A stretch of 64,000 nt of DNA from Zhihengliuella flava (GCF_015751895.1 NZ_JADOTZ010000001.1:1178001-1242000); one strand, 5' to 3'. Positions 24,956 through 34,286 are shown, counted from the stretch's first letter. The notes: generated by a model from the sequence alone, not told the origin. Numbers and translations: made by a program.

Positions 24956-24971
24956 TTGAAACGTATCACAA
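24956..24971 (+). promoter_or_regulatory. Operator-like palindrome upstream of the enolase-superfamily gene
   Basis: TTGAAACGTATCACAA is a 16-bp imperfect palindrome (TGAAACGTATCA core), 44 bp before the ATG at 25015. It resembles the second operator class at 759-774. Confidence 0.45.
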
Positions 24972-25014
24972 TGCGGGTGTGGCCGGGAGGCGTGCATCAC
25001 ATTCGGAGGGCTTC

Positions 25015-26232
25015 ATGGCTATCACTGCAACTCAGAGCACGGTTACGAGGATCGAGCTCACCCTCATCTCCCTCCCGTTCGACGCCGGCCGACGCGATAC
25101 CGCGGCGGACGCAAACGAGTCAATTGATACCTACAACGCATCATCAAGAACCTTTACGGAGATGCAATCCCTCCTCGTCTCCGTCCACACCAGCGACGGC
25201 CTCACCGGCTGGGGCGAGGCCTTCGGCCACAAAACCAACCCCGCCACCTGGGCGGCGCTGCAGGACGTCGTCGCCCCCTTCTTCGTGGGCCGTGCCGCCG
25301 ATCCGGTGGCCGTCCGGCACGACGCGGAGTACGCCTTTCACGCCTTCGGCCGCACCGGCCCCGTGCACTACGCGCTCTCCGCGATCGATACCGCGCTCTG
25401 GGACCTCGCCGCCCAGCGCGCCGGCCAGCCCCTGCGGCACCTGCTCGCCGAGCACCTCGGCACGGGCGGTCCGGATCACCCGGTGCGCGAGGCCATCAGC
25501 TCCTACGCATCGCTGGTCCACTACGGGGAAGACCCCGTCGAGGTCGACTTCCACGTTCGCCGCGCGGCCGCTGCAGGCTTCGCGGCCTTTAAGCTGCATG
25601 AATCCACGCGCGAGGCCATCGCCGCCGCCCGTCAGGCCGCTGGCGGCCACCCGCTCATGGTGGACGTCAACTGCCACTGGGACCTAGAGGGCGCCCACCG
25701 GGCGGCGGACGCGTTCACGGACCTGGACCTGCACTGGCTCGAGGAGCCCATTTTCCCGCCCGACGACGCCGGCGCCCTGGCCGCGCTCAACGCCCGGCAC
25801 GGCTACGTGGCGGCCGGCGAGAACGCCTCCGGGGCGCAGGGGCTGATCGATCAGATGGCCGCCGGGGCCGTCGCCGTGGCCCAGCCGAGCGTGGGAAAGA
25901 TCGGCGGCATCACGGACATGCTGGAGGTCTATGCGGCGGGCGCTCGCCTCGGCGTGGCCGTGGTGCCGCACAACTTCTACTACGGGCCCGCGCTCGTCGC
26001 CACGGCGCAGCTGATCGCCGCCGCGCCGCGCCAACGGGCGGCCGACGGCACCGCCCACCCCGAGCTGGAGGTCCCCTTCCTCTCGTGGCCGCGCCGGCTC
26101 CACCCGCTGCACGCCGCGCACCACGACGCGGCCAGCGCCGACGTCGTCCTGCCCGAGGCCCCGGGCCTCGGGTTTGCCCCGGACCCGGAGGTGCTCGCCG
26201 CGGCCACCCTCCGCACCGCCACCGTGGCCTAG
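25015..26232 (+). CDS. Mandelate racemase/muconate lactonizing (enolase superfamily) enzyme
   Basis: A 405-residue enzyme. ATG 25015 follows GGAGGG; the longer open frame upstream spans the permease promoter and is rejected. The barrel shows Lys193-x-His195 (KLH) at the end of strand 2, metal ligands Asp217/Asn219 (DVN), Glu243 (EEP) and Glu269 (GEN), and His319 in VPHNFYYGP. This is the normal set for abstraction of a proton next to a carboxylate, so an acid-sugar dehydratase or a lactone cycloisomerase is expected. It is divergent from the permeases and followed 42 bp later by glycerate kinase, which fits breakdown of a sugar acid to glycerate. The specific substrate is not determined. Confidence 0.88.
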   Translation: MAITATQSTVTRIELTLISLPFDAGRRDTAADANESIDTYNASSRTFTEMQSLLVSVHTSDGLTGWGEAFGHKTNPATWAALQDVVAPFFVGRAADPVAVRHDAEYAFHAFGRTGPVHYALSAIDTALWDLAAQRAGQPLRHLLAEHLGTGGPDHPVREAISSYASLVHYGEDPVEVDFHVRRAAAAGFAAFKLHESTREAIAAARQAAGGHPLMVDVNCHWDLEGAHRAADAFTDLDLHWLEEPIFPPDDAGALAALNARHGYVAAGENASGAQGLIDQMAAGAVAVAQPSVGKIGGITDMLEVYAAGARLGVAVVPHNFYYGPALVATAQLIAAAPRQRAADGTAHPELEVPFLSWPRRLHPLHAAHHDAASADVVLPEAPGLGFAPDPEVLAAATLRTATVA

Positions 26233-26274
26233 CCGCCCGGCCCACCGCACTCCCCCACCCCAGAGGTTGACGTG

Positions 26275-27444
26275 ATGAAGCTGAAGAAAATCGTGTGTGT
26301 CCCGGACTCCTTCAAGGGTTCCGCCTCGGCGCAACAGGTCGCGGCCGCGTTGGCCGCCGGCGCCGCTCAGGTAGCGCCGGCGGCCGAGATCCTCCAGATC
26401 CCCTTTGCCGACGGCGGCGAGGGCACGCTGGACGCGCTGCTGGCCGCGTGGGGCCAGGAAGCCAGCACCGTCGAGACCGTCGACGCGCTCCGCCGACCGC
26501 GCACCGCCCGGTACGGCCTGTCCGCCGATGGCCGGACGGCCATCATCGAGGCGGCCGAGGGCAACGGCCTGCCGACCGTCTCCGACGTCCCCCTGCGCCC
26601 GCTCGACGCCGACACCCATGGCGTCGGGCTCATCGCCCGCCGCGCGCTGGAGGCGGGCGCCACGGAAATCCTGCTGTGCATCGGCGGTTCCGCCACCACG
26701 GACGGCGGGCTCGGCCTTCTGGCGGCCCTCGGCGCGCGCATTGAGTACGAGGACGCGCCGCACGAGGATGCGGCGGGGTTCGGCGGCCGCCGCCTCGGCA
26801 CCGTGCGGGGCATCGACCTGACGGACCTCCTGCCGGCCGCCCGCCGCGCGCGCTGGCGGATCGCCGTGGACGTGGACAACCCCCTGACCGGCGAGCGCGG
26901 AGCCGCCGCCGTGTTTGGCCCGCAAAAGGGTGCCACCGAGCCGGAGGTGGCGCTGCTGGACGCCGGGCTGGCGCATCTGGCCGGCGTTATCGCGGACCAC
27001 CCCGAGCGGCACGCGGCGGCGCCCTCCACTGAGGAGGCCCTCCGCGGGGCCGCCGGGTTCGGAGCCGCGGGCGGGATCCCCGTCAGCCTGGTGGGCCTGC
27101 TCGGTGCCGACACCGTTCCGGGCGCCCAGCTGGTCGCCGAGGCGGTGGGGCTCGACGCCGCGCTGGCCGGCGCCGACCTGGTGCTCACGGGCGAGGGGGC
27201 GCTCGATGCGCAGTCGCTCGGCGGCAAGGTGGTGGACGCGGTCCGCACCCGCGCACCGCAGGGCGCCGCCGTCGTCGTCGTTGCCGGCACGGTGAAGCTC
27301 ACCGCGGCGGAGGTCCGCGCCGCGGGCCTGACGGCCGCGTTCTCCATCGCTCCCGGGGCGGCCCCGCTGGCCGAACTGCTCGAGCGCGCCCCAGCCCTCA
27401 TTGAGGACACGGCCGCGCAGGCCTGCGCCCTCGCCGCCCGCTAG
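26275..27444 (+). CDS. Glycerate kinase
   Basis: A 389-residue glycerate kinase of the GlxK/GarK family (full family length). ATG 26275 lies 8 nt after GAGG; an in-frame GTG precedes it by one codon. Diagnostic blocks are VPDSFKGSASAQQVAAALAAG at the N-terminus, ADGGEGTLDALLAAW, and the glycine-rich GGSATTDGGLGLLAALGA. The C-terminal GEGALDAQSLGGKV loop is also typical. It phosphorylates glycerate with ATP, feeding 2- or 3-phosphoglycerate into glycolysis. Being directly downstream of the enolase-superfamily gene, it is probably the last step of a sugar-acid route that releases glycerate. Confidence 0.93.
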   Translation: MKLKKIVCVPDSFKGSASAQQVAAALAAGAAQVAPAAEILQIPFADGGEGTLDALLAAWGQEASTVETVDALRRPRTARYGLSADGRTAIIEAAEGNGLPTVSDVPLRPLDADTHGVGLIARRALEAGATEILLCIGGSATTDGGLGLLAALGARIEYEDAPHEDAAGFGGRRLGTVRGIDLTDLLPAARRARWRIAVDVDNPLTGERGAAAVFGPQKGATEPEVALLDAGLAHLAGVIADHPERHAAAPSTEEALRGAAGFGAAGGIPVSLVGLLGADTVPGAQLVAEAVGLDAALAGADLVLTGEGALDAQSLGGKVVDAVRTRAPQGAAVVVVAGTVKLTAAEVRAAGLTAAFSIAPGAAPLAELLERAPALIEDTAAQACALAAR

Positions 27445-27449
27445 CGGCT

Positions 27450-27473
27450 GTGGGCCCCGCCGCTGGGGCCCAC
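27450..27473. terminator. Bidirectional terminator hairpin
   Basis: GTGGGCCCC (27450-27458) pairs with GGGGCCCAC (27465-27473) over a 6-nt loop, between convergent glycerate kinase and amidohydrolase genes. Confidence 0.7.
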
Positions 27474-27481
27474 ACCGCCGG

Positions 27482-28807
27482 TTAGGCCGCCTCGCGCACC
27501 AGCACGCCCTGGGCAACGACCGCCGAGACCGCCTCGAGGGCCGCGGCATCGGCCAACGGGTCCCGGTCCAGGAGCACGACGTCGGCCTGGGCCCCACGCA
27601 CGAGCCGCCCGACGCTCCGCTCCACTCCCAGCAGCCGTGCGGGCGCCGTCGTCACCGAGCGCAGGGCCTGCAGCGGGCTGAGCCCCGCCTCGGCCAGCCA
27701 GCGGGCCTCCGTGCCGATCGGGGTGACGTCCGTGCCGAAGGAATCGGTTCCGGCCACCACGGTGACGCCGGCCTCCGCCGCGGCGCGGATCGCCTCCTGC
27801 AGCACCGGGGTGTATTCGCGACCGCGTTCGGCGAGCACCGGATCGGTGGAGTCGGCCATCGAGGCGATGCCGGACAGGGTCGGCGTGAAGGCGGTTCCGC
27901 GCTTGGCCATCTCAGCCAGCGTGGCCTCGCTGACAAAGACGCCGTGCTCAATGCTGCGCACGCCAGCGCGCACGGCGCCGTCGATGCCCTCGGCGCTGTA
28001 GGCGTGGCAGAGGACGCCGGCCTTCTTGGACGCGGCGACGATCGCGGAGATCTGCTCCTGCCCGTAGACCAGTTCCAGCGGGTCCTGTTCCGCCAGTCCG
28101 GCCCGCGGGTTGGCCCGAGTCTTGATGACCGTGGCCCCGCGCTTGACGTTGTTCCGGGTCAGGTAGGCCAGGTCCGAGGCCTCGCGCACGCCGTCGGACA
28201 ACGCGGCCAGCGGGGCCAGCGCGGGGTCCGCCAACACCGAGTCGCCCAGTTCCGGGGAGACGAAGAGACCGGCCGCGTGCATCCGCGGGGAGAGCCCGGG
28301 CGCCCACCGCGGGAGGGCCGCCAGCGCCACGTCCTGATAGAAGCTCGAGGAGCCGCTGCGCACCGTGGTGGCGCCGTGGGACAGGATCAGCCGGGCATCC
28401 TCCAGAGCGTTGGCGTGCACGTGTGCGTCCACGAGCCCCGGCAGGACAAACCGGCCGGTGGCGTCCACCACGGTGGCGCGGTCAGCAACGGAGGCCACGG
28501 CCCGGCGGGTGGACTGGCGGTCCCCGGCCGCGGCCACGCGCCCGTCCACCAGCACGACGACGGCGTCTTCGACCGCGTCCCCGGTGTCCGGGTCCACCAA
28601 CGTGCCGCCCTCAATGATCATCGGAGCCGGGGACTGCGGCTGGCCCTTGTAATGCGCCGATTCGGGCGCGCGCGAGCGCGAGTCAGCGGCGGCGGCCGAG
28701 GCGGGCAGGAGTCCGATCCCGGCGAGCGCCGCGGCTCCGGCGATCACACTGCGGCGGGCCAGCGCGGCGTCGGGGGCGGGCAGGGCGTCGTGATCATGGG
28801 TGCACAT
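27482..28807 (-). CDS. Amidohydrolase family protein, probably exported
   Basis: A 441-residue metal-dependent hydrolase of the imidazolonepropionase/prolidase-like amidohydrolase group. ATG 28807 follows AAGGA. The N-terminus ARRSVIAGAAALAGIGLLPASAAAA looks like a Tat signal with a minimal twin-arginine. Metal residues are the HxH in VDAHVHAN, a likely bridging Lys in VIKTRANP, His in CHAYSAEG and SIEHGVF, and Asp in AGTDSFG. Such enzymes often hydrolyse cyclic amides or Xaa-Pro dipeptides; the substrate is unknown. It is convergent with glycerate kinase and is not obviously part of the sugar regulon. Confidence 0.85.
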   Translation of the reverse strand: MCTHDHDALPAPDAALARRSVIAGAAALAGIGLLPASAAAADSRSRAPESAHYKGQPQSPAPMIIEGGTLVDPDTGDAVEDAVVVLVDGRVAAAGDRQSTRRAVASVADRATVVDATGRFVLPGLVDAHVHANALEDARLILSHGATTVRSGSSSFYQDVALAALPRWAPGLSPRMHAAGLFVSPELGDSVLADPALAPLAALSDGVREASDLAYLTRNNVKRGATVIKTRANPRAGLAEQDPLELVYGQEQISAIVAASKKAGVLCHAYSAEGIDGAVRAGVRSIEHGVFVSEATLAEMAKRGTAFTPTLSGIASMADSTDPVLAERGREYTPVLQEAIRAAAEAGVTVVAGTDSFGTDVTPIGTEARWLAEAGLSPLQALRSVTTAPARLLGVERSVGRLVRGAQADVVLLDRDPLADAAALEAVSAVVAQGVLVREAA

Positions 28808-28926
28808 AGGGGTGTCCTTGTTCTCGGGGCAGTGAAGTGTCCCGTCAACGTAGCACCGATCACACCATTTTGGTATCCCATATTTCGTGGCTCGTCATGT
28901 GCCGCGCACCACTAGAATGGTGCGCC

Positions 28927-29298
28927 ATGAGCGAGCAGGTTCGAATCGACGCATGGCTGTGGGCCGTGCGCCTCTACAAGACGCGGTCGGCCGCCACCGC
29001 GGCCTGCCGGGCTGGCCACATCCGGCGCAACGGTGACCCGGTCAAGGCCTCCCAACCCGTGGTCCCCGGGGACACGATCCGGGTCCGCCAGCACGGGTTT
29101 GACCGCATTCTCGAGGTCACCCGCACCCTCGCCAAGCGAGTCGGGGCGCCCGTGGCCCACACCTGCTACATCGATCACACGCCCGCCCGGCCACGGGAGG
29201 TGGTCCCGCAGGTGCCGGTACGGGATCGCGGCACGGGCCGGCCCACAAAAAAGGACCGCCGCGAGATGGAGAAGCTCAAGAAGAACTTCAACCTCTAG
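28927..29298 (+). CDS. S4-domain RNA-binding protein (Hsp15-like)
   Basis: A 123-residue basic protein with an S4 RNA-binding domain (IDAWLWAVRLYKTRSAA through VRQHGFDRI) and a Lys/Arg-rich tail ending KKDRREMEKLKKNFNL. It is like Hsp15/HslR, which binds stalled 50S subunits carrying nascent chains. ATG 28927 is chosen over an upstream in-frame start because MSEQVRIDAWLW aligns with the family N-terminus. It stands alone between divergent and convergent neighbours. Confidence 0.88.
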   Translation: MSEQVRIDAWLWAVRLYKTRSAATAACRAGHIRRNGDPVKASQPVVPGDTIRVRQHGFDRILEVTRTLAKRVGAPVAHTCYIDHTPARPREVVPQVPVRDRGTGRPTKKDRREMEKLKKNFNL

Positions 29299-29331
29299 CG
29301 CGGCGGCCCTCAGCGGTTCGGTCTGGGCGAC

Positions 29332-29835
29332 CTACTGATCCGCTCCGTCACGCGAGCCGAGCTCGGCGTCGAGGCGGAGCAGGCCGTTGCCGTCCTCGCC
29401 GATCAGCTTGACGCGGCCGATGATCTCCCCCACGCTCGCTTCCTCTTCCAGCTGCTCGTCGATGAACCAGTGCAGCAGCGGCACCGAGTCGATGTCCCCC
29501 ACCTCGTGCGCCAAGCGGTAGAGGCCGCGGATGGATTCGGAGACCTTTTCCTCGTGCGCCAGCGATGCCTCGAAGGCTTCGAGGACCGTGTTCGCGGTGA
29601 CCTTCGGCGCGGCGATGTCGCCGATCTGCGCCTGCGCCGAGCGATCGGACATATGGGCGATGAACTTCTCGGCGTGGACGATCTCCTCGTCCGACTGCGC
29701 GCGGAACCAGCCGGCAATGCCGGGCAGGTCCTTGGCGTCCATGGCAATCGCCAGCTGCCGGTACACCACAGAGGCCTCCAGCTCCAGCGTCACCTGTTCG
29801 TTGAATGCGGTTTCAAGCTTTCCTGTCAGTTCCAT
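29332..29835 (-). CDS. Ferritin (non-heme)
   Basis: A 167-residue ferritin-like four-helix protein. ATG 29835 (MELTGKLETAFNEQ) matches the usual N-terminus. Ferroxidase-type residues are the Glu in LELEASVVYRQLA, the Glu/His in SDEEIVHAEKF, and the Glu/Gln later in WFIDEQLEEE. It stores iron in the cytosol. The 208 bp on to the antiporter gene at 30044 contain no clear iron box that I could recognise. Confidence 0.93.
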   Translation of the reverse strand: MELTGKLETAFNEQVTLELEASVVYRQLAIAMDAKDLPGIAGWFRAQSDEEIVHAEKFIAHMSDRSAQAQIGDIAAPKVTANTVLEAFEASLAHEEKVSESIRGLYRLAHEVGDIDSVPLLHWFIDEQLEEEASVGEIIGRVKLIGEDGNGLLRLDAELGSRDGADQ

Positions 29836-30043
29836 GGTCCTAAAGTAGACCCGTTGTTTTACCTTGTCACCGCAGTTTGGCCTCACTGACCCACGGTGGC
29901 CCCAAATGTTCATGGAGACGTTTCCTTTTCCTTTTATGGCAGGCTCACCAAAGCTCGAACGGCCCACCGCATAGAGTGGGGCACAGACCACGTCGTCCCC
30001 CGCGGGGCGCGCGCGGCGCTCCTGGGACGGAACTGAAGGATCG

Positions 30044-31648
30044 GTGACACTCGTGCAAGACATCGCCGTCACGCTGCTCACGGCCGCCGGTTTGGGCTGG
30101 CTGGCCATGCTGTGCCGCGTTCCCCCGCTCGTGGGCTTCCTCGGGGCCGGGTTCCTCCTCGGTGGCCTCGGCGTTCAACCGTTTGACGGGCTGCAGTCAC
30201 TGGCGGACATCGGCGTGACCCTGCTGTTGTTCACCATCGGCCTGAAGTTCAATATCCGCTCCCTGCTGCGGCCGGAGGCCTACGGCACGGCCACCGTGCA
30301 TATGGCCCTGACCACGCTGCTCGGCATGGGGGTCGTCGGCCTGCTGGGGGTGCTCGGTTTCGTCGTCTTGGGAGACGATTGGCAGTCGCTCGCGCTCATC
30401 GGCTTCGCGCTCTCCTTCTCGTCCACGGTGCTGGCCGTTAAGGTCCTCGAGGAGCGCTCGGACGACGGCTCGTTCTACGGACAAACGGCGATCGCCATCT
30501 TGGTGGTCCAGGACATCGCCGCCGTCGTCTTCATCACGGCATCCAATGGCACCATGCCCAGCCCGTGGGCCGTGGCGCTGTTCCTGCTCCTGCCCGCCAT
30601 GTGGCTGCTGCGCAAGGTGCTGGACCGGGTAGGACACGGCGAACTCCTCGTCCTCTTCGGGGTGGCCATGGCCCTCGGACCGGGTTACTTCCTCTTCGAT
30701 GCCGTCGGCATCAAGGGCGACTTGGGCGCGCTGGCCATCGGCATGCTGTTCGCCTCCCATCCGCGGTCCACGGAACTGGCCAAATCCCTCTTCAGCGTCA
30801 AGGAGCTCTTCCTCGTGGGCTTCTTCCTGACCATCGGACTGGGCGATACGCCGACGTGGGGCGATGTGGCTCTGGCCGTGGTGTTGTGCACCGCGATCCT
30901 GCCGTTCAAGGTGATCGGCTTCCTCCTCTTGGGTCGCCTGTTCGGACTACGCAACCGCACCGCCGCCCGCAAGGCACTGGTGCTCAGCAACTTCTCCGAG
31001 TTCTCCATCATCGTGGCCGCCGTCGGCGTCTCGGCCGGCCTGATGACCGAAGACCTGCTGACCCTCATCGCCGTCGCGGTGGCCCTGAGCATGGTCGGGT
31101 CCTCACTGCTGAATGACCGGGCCCACCACCTGCCCAGCAAGATCGCCGCGCGGCTCAAGGAACAAAACGTCGCGCGGCTCCGCCCGGAGGACCGCCCGAT
31201 CGATACGTCGGACGCCGACGTCGTCATCCTCGGTATGGGCCGGGTTGGACGCAGTGCGTACGAGAGAATTCACCACGATTCCCGGCTCCGCGTGCTGGGC
31301 ATCGACAACGATCACGCGGTGGTGCAGCGCCTGCGCGAACGCGGCTTCAAGGTCATGGAAGGCGACGCGACGGACCTCGAGTTCTGGCATCGGCTGTGCT
31401 CGGGCGGGTTCGTCCAAACGGTCCTGCTCGCCATGCCGATCCATGACTCCAATACGTTCGCCCTCGACCAGCTCCGCGAGGCCGGATTTACGGGACGGAT
31501 CACGGCCATGGCCCAGCATCAGGATCAGGTGGAGCACCTCAAGGCCGAGGGCGTGGAGCGCGTCTTCAACCTCTACGAGGGCGCGGGGCTAGCCCTCGCC
31601 GACCTCGCCCTCGCACCGGCCAAGCCGCCGCGGCCGCCCCGCGACTGA
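30044..31648 (+). CDS. Cation:proton antiporter (CPA2/KefB-like) with RCK domain
   Basis: A 534-residue membrane protein. GTG 30044 follows GAAGGA. About 12 predicted helices (residues 1-375) carry the CPA2 signatures LLFTIGLKFNIRSL and FSSTVLAVKVLEER. A cytoplasmic TrkA-N/RCK domain follows (about 395-510) with the NAD-binding motif VVILGMGRVGRSAYERI. It resembles YbaL/KefB-type potassium or sodium:proton antiporters gated by nucleotide. It converges on the tex gene, with 31 bp between the stops. Confidence 0.92.
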   Translation: MTLVQDIAVTLLTAAGLGWLAMLCRVPPLVGFLGAGFLLGGLGVQPFDGLQSLADIGVTLLLFTIGLKFNIRSLLRPEAYGTATVHMALTTLLGMGVVGLLGVLGFVVLGDDWQSLALIGFALSFSSTVLAVKVLEERSDDGSFYGQTAIAILVVQDIAAVVFITASNGTMPSPWAVALFLLLPAMWLLRKVLDRVGHGELLVLFGVAMALGPGYFLFDAVGIKGDLGALAIGMLFASHPRSTELAKSLFSVKELFLVGFFLTIGLGDTPTWGDVALAVVLCTAILPFKVIGFLLLGRLFGLRNRTAARKALVLSNFSEFSIIVAAVGVSAGLMTEDLLTLIAVAVALSMVGSSLLNDRAHHLPSKIAARLKEQNVARLRPEDRPIDTSDADVVILGMGRVGRSAYERIHHDSRLRVLGIDNDHAVVQRLRERGFKVMEGDATDLEFWHRLCSGGFVQTVLLAMPIHDSNTFALDQLREAGFTGRITAMAQHQDQVEHLKAEGVERVFNLYEGAGLALADLALAPAKPPRPPRD

Positions 31649-31679
31649 GCCGTTCGCCGGGCGAGCCCCTGGCGACGCT

Positions 31680-34220
31680 CTAGCCGAGGCCCGCCTGGCG
31701 GAGGGCTTCGGCCATCGCGGTGTCCGCGCCCGAGCTCTGCTTGGTGTTCTGCTGACCGCCGCGGCGCTGCCCGCCCTGCGAGCCACGACCCTTCTGGCCG
31801 CCGCCCTGCTGACCACCACGCCCACGGCCACCACGCTGGCCACCGCGGCCCCGCCCGCCACCGGAGGCGCCGGCGTCCTTCTGGTGCCCCTGGGCTGGGG
31901 CTGCGTCGCCGGGCAACGGATCGTCGAGGCGCAGGGAGAGTGCAATTCGCTTGCGGGACGTGTCCACCTCGAGGACCTTGACCTTGACCACCTGGCCGGA
32001 GGTCACCACCTCCCGCGGATCGGACACAAAGCGCTCGCTCATCGCGGAAACGTGGACCAACCCGTCCTGGTGGACGCCGAGGTCCACGAATGCGCCGAAC
32101 GCCGCCACGTTGGAGACCGTGCCCTCGAGGATCATGCCGGGCGTGAGGTCGTTGATGGTTTCGACGCCGTCGGCGAGCGCGGCCGTGACGAACTCGCCGC
32201 GCGGGTCCCGGCCGGGGCGGGTCAGCTCCGCCATGACGTCGCGGACGGTGGGCAGGCCGAACGTGTCGTCGACGAACTGCGCCGGGTCGAGGCGGGCGAC
32301 GGCGGCGGCACCCGGGCCGACGTCGTTCCGGGTGAGGCCGGCCGCGGCGAGGATGCGCTCGGCGAGGCCGTAAGCCTCCGGGTGCACGGCGGAGGCGTCC
32401 AGCGGATGGGAGCCCGTCACACGGAGGAACCCGGCGCATTGTTCGAACGCCTTGTCGCCGAGGCGCGGCACCTTCTTCAGTGCGGCCCGGGAGCGGAACG
32501 CCCCGTTGGCGTCGCGGTGGGCCACGATGTTCTTGCCGAGGGTCGGGCCGACGCCGGCCACGCGGGAGAGCAACGCGGGTGAGGCCGTGTTGACGTCCAC
32601 GCCGACGGCGTTCACCGCGTCTTCGACGACGGCGTCGAGCGCGCGGTCCAGCTTCGTGGCCGTCAGGTCGTGCTGGTACTGGCCAACGCCGATCGACTTC
32701 GGCTCGATCTTCACCAGCTCCGCCAGCGGGTCCTGCAGCCGGCGGGCGATGGACACGGCACCGCGCAGCGAGACGTCGAGGTCCGGCAGCTCGGCCGCAG
32801 CCAGCGCGGACGCCGAGTACACGGAGGCCCCGGCCTCGGAGGTGATGACCTTGGCCGGCTTCGGCCCGCCGTCGGTCGCCGCCGCGTAGGCCGGGTTGGT
32901 GGCCAGGCGCGCCAGCAGGTCCGCGGCCAGCCGGTCCGTCTCCCGGCTGGCGGTGCCGTTGCCGATGGCGATCAGCGTGGTGCCGTGCTTGGCGGCGAGC
33001 TCCTCCAAGGTGGCCAGCGAGCTCTCCCACGCGCTGGAGGACTTGCCGGCGGCGTGCGGGTAGATGGTGGCGGTGTCCACCACGCGGCCGGTCCCGTTGA
33101 CGACGGCGACCTTCACGCCCGTGCGCAGGCCCGGGTCCAGCCCCAGCACGGCACGGTTCCCGGCCGGCGCGGCCAGCAGCACGTCCCGCAGGTTCGCGGC
33201 GAAGACGCCGATCGCCTGCTCCTCCGCCGCATCGAACAGGCGCGAACGCACGTCCGTCTCGAGGCGCGTGAGCAGGCGGGACTTCCAGGCGAGCCGCACG
33301 GTCCGCCGCTGCCAGTCCGCCGCCGGCGAACCGGCGGGCGCGTTCGCCCCGATGGCGTGCGCGACAGCGGCTTCATACCCCGCCCGCGCCTCTGCGAGCG
33401 CGTCCTTGTCCCCCGGGTCCGCCTCGCCGAGCGTCAGCGTCAGCGCACCCTCCCGCTCGCCGCGCAGCAAGGCCAGCACGCGGTGGCCGGGCAGCTTGGC
33501 CACGGGCTCGGCGAAGTCGGCGTAGTCGGCAAACTTCGCCGCCGCCTCGCCGGATGCCGCGGCCGCGGAGCGGATGACACCGCCGCGCCACAGCCGCTCG
33601 CGAAGCGCGCCCACCAGCTCGACGTCTTGGCCGGCGCGCTCGATCACGATCGCCCGCGCGCCCGTCAGGGCGTCGTCCGCCGTGGGGACCGCCGTGTCCC
33701 CTTCCACGTCCGCGCGGACGTACGCTTCCGCCGTCGTGAGCGGGTCCACTGTGGGGTCGGCGAGCAGCGCGTCGGCGAGCGGTTCCAGCCCGGCTTCGCG
33801 GGCGATCTGCGCGCGGGTGCGCCGCTTGGTCTTGTAGGGCGCGTAGAGGTCCTCGAGCTCGGTTTTGGTGGTGGCCGCGGCGAGCGCTGCGCCGAGCTGA
33901 TCGGTGAGCTTGCCCTGTTCGCTGATGGAGGCCGTCACGGTGGCGCGGCGGTCCTCCAGTTCCCGCAGATAATGCAACCGTTCCTCGAGTGTACGCAGCT
34001 GGGTGTCATCCAGCGTTCCGGTGACTTCCTTGCGGTAGCGGGCGACGAACGGGACGGTGGAGCCGCCATCCAGCAGCTCGATCGCGGCGCTGACCTGCCA
34101 GGGTTTGACGCCCAGCTCGGCGGCGATGAGGCGCGCCAGGCGGTCCGTCAGCTCGGCAGGGCTGGACGCGGTCTGCGGTGTGGCGGCGTGCTGGTCGGTC
34201 GGTGCGGGGCTGGAATTCAT
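31680..34220 (-). CDS. tex: Tex-family RNA-binding transcription accessory protein
   Basis: An 846-residue Tex protein. ATG 34220 (MNSSPAPTDQ) is chosen over a longer open frame that would overlap the lipoprotein gene. Domains in order: Tex N-terminal helices (about 25-200), YqgF-like fold with LGLDPGLRTGVKVAVVNGTG, helix-hairpin-helix repeats (SRVAGVGPTLGKNIVAHRD), and a C-terminal S1 domain (LEGTVSNVAAFGAFVDLGVH). After S1 comes an unusual tail of about 80 residues rich in Gly, Arg and Gln (RGRGGQRGGRGRGGQ pattern), then a short helical end. Tex binds structured nucleic acids and affects transcription. The tail is expected to add RNA binding. Confidence 0.95.
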   Translation of the reverse strand: MNSSPAPTDQHAATPQTASSPAELTDRLARLIAAELGVKPWQVSAAIELLDGGSTVPFVARYRKEVTGTLDDTQLRTLEERLHYLRELEDRRATVTASISEQGKLTDQLGAALAAATTKTELEDLYAPYKTKRRTRAQIAREAGLEPLADALLADPTVDPLTTAEAYVRADVEGDTAVPTADDALTGARAIVIERAGQDVELVGALRERLWRGGVIRSAAAASGEAAAKFADYADFAEPVAKLPGHRVLALLRGEREGALTLTLGEADPGDKDALAEARAGYEAAVAHAIGANAPAGSPAADWQRRTVRLAWKSRLLTRLETDVRSRLFDAAEEQAIGVFAANLRDVLLAAPAGNRAVLGLDPGLRTGVKVAVVNGTGRVVDTATIYPHAAGKSSSAWESSLATLEELAAKHGTTLIAIGNGTASRETDRLAADLLARLATNPAYAAATDGGPKPAKVITSEAGASVYSASALAAAELPDLDVSLRGAVSIARRLQDPLAELVKIEPKSIGVGQYQHDLTATKLDRALDAVVEDAVNAVGVDVNTASPALLSRVAGVGPTLGKNIVAHRDANGAFRSRAALKKVPRLGDKAFEQCAGFLRVTGSHPLDASAVHPEAYGLAERILAAAGLTRNDVGPGAAAVARLDPAQFVDDTFGLPTVRDVMAELTRPGRDPRGEFVTAALADGVETINDLTPGMILEGTVSNVAAFGAFVDLGVHQDGLVHVSAMSERFVSDPREVVTSGQVVKVKVLEVDTSRKRIALSLRLDDPLPGDAAPAQGHQKDAGASGGGRGRGGQRGGRGRGGQQGGGQKGRGSQGGQRRGGQQNTKQSSGADTAMAEALRQAGLG

Positions 34221-34286
34221 CACCGAACCATCTTGCCCTACTCGCCGGCATCCGGCCGGCACAGCAACCCCCAGTATCCTTGAGAT

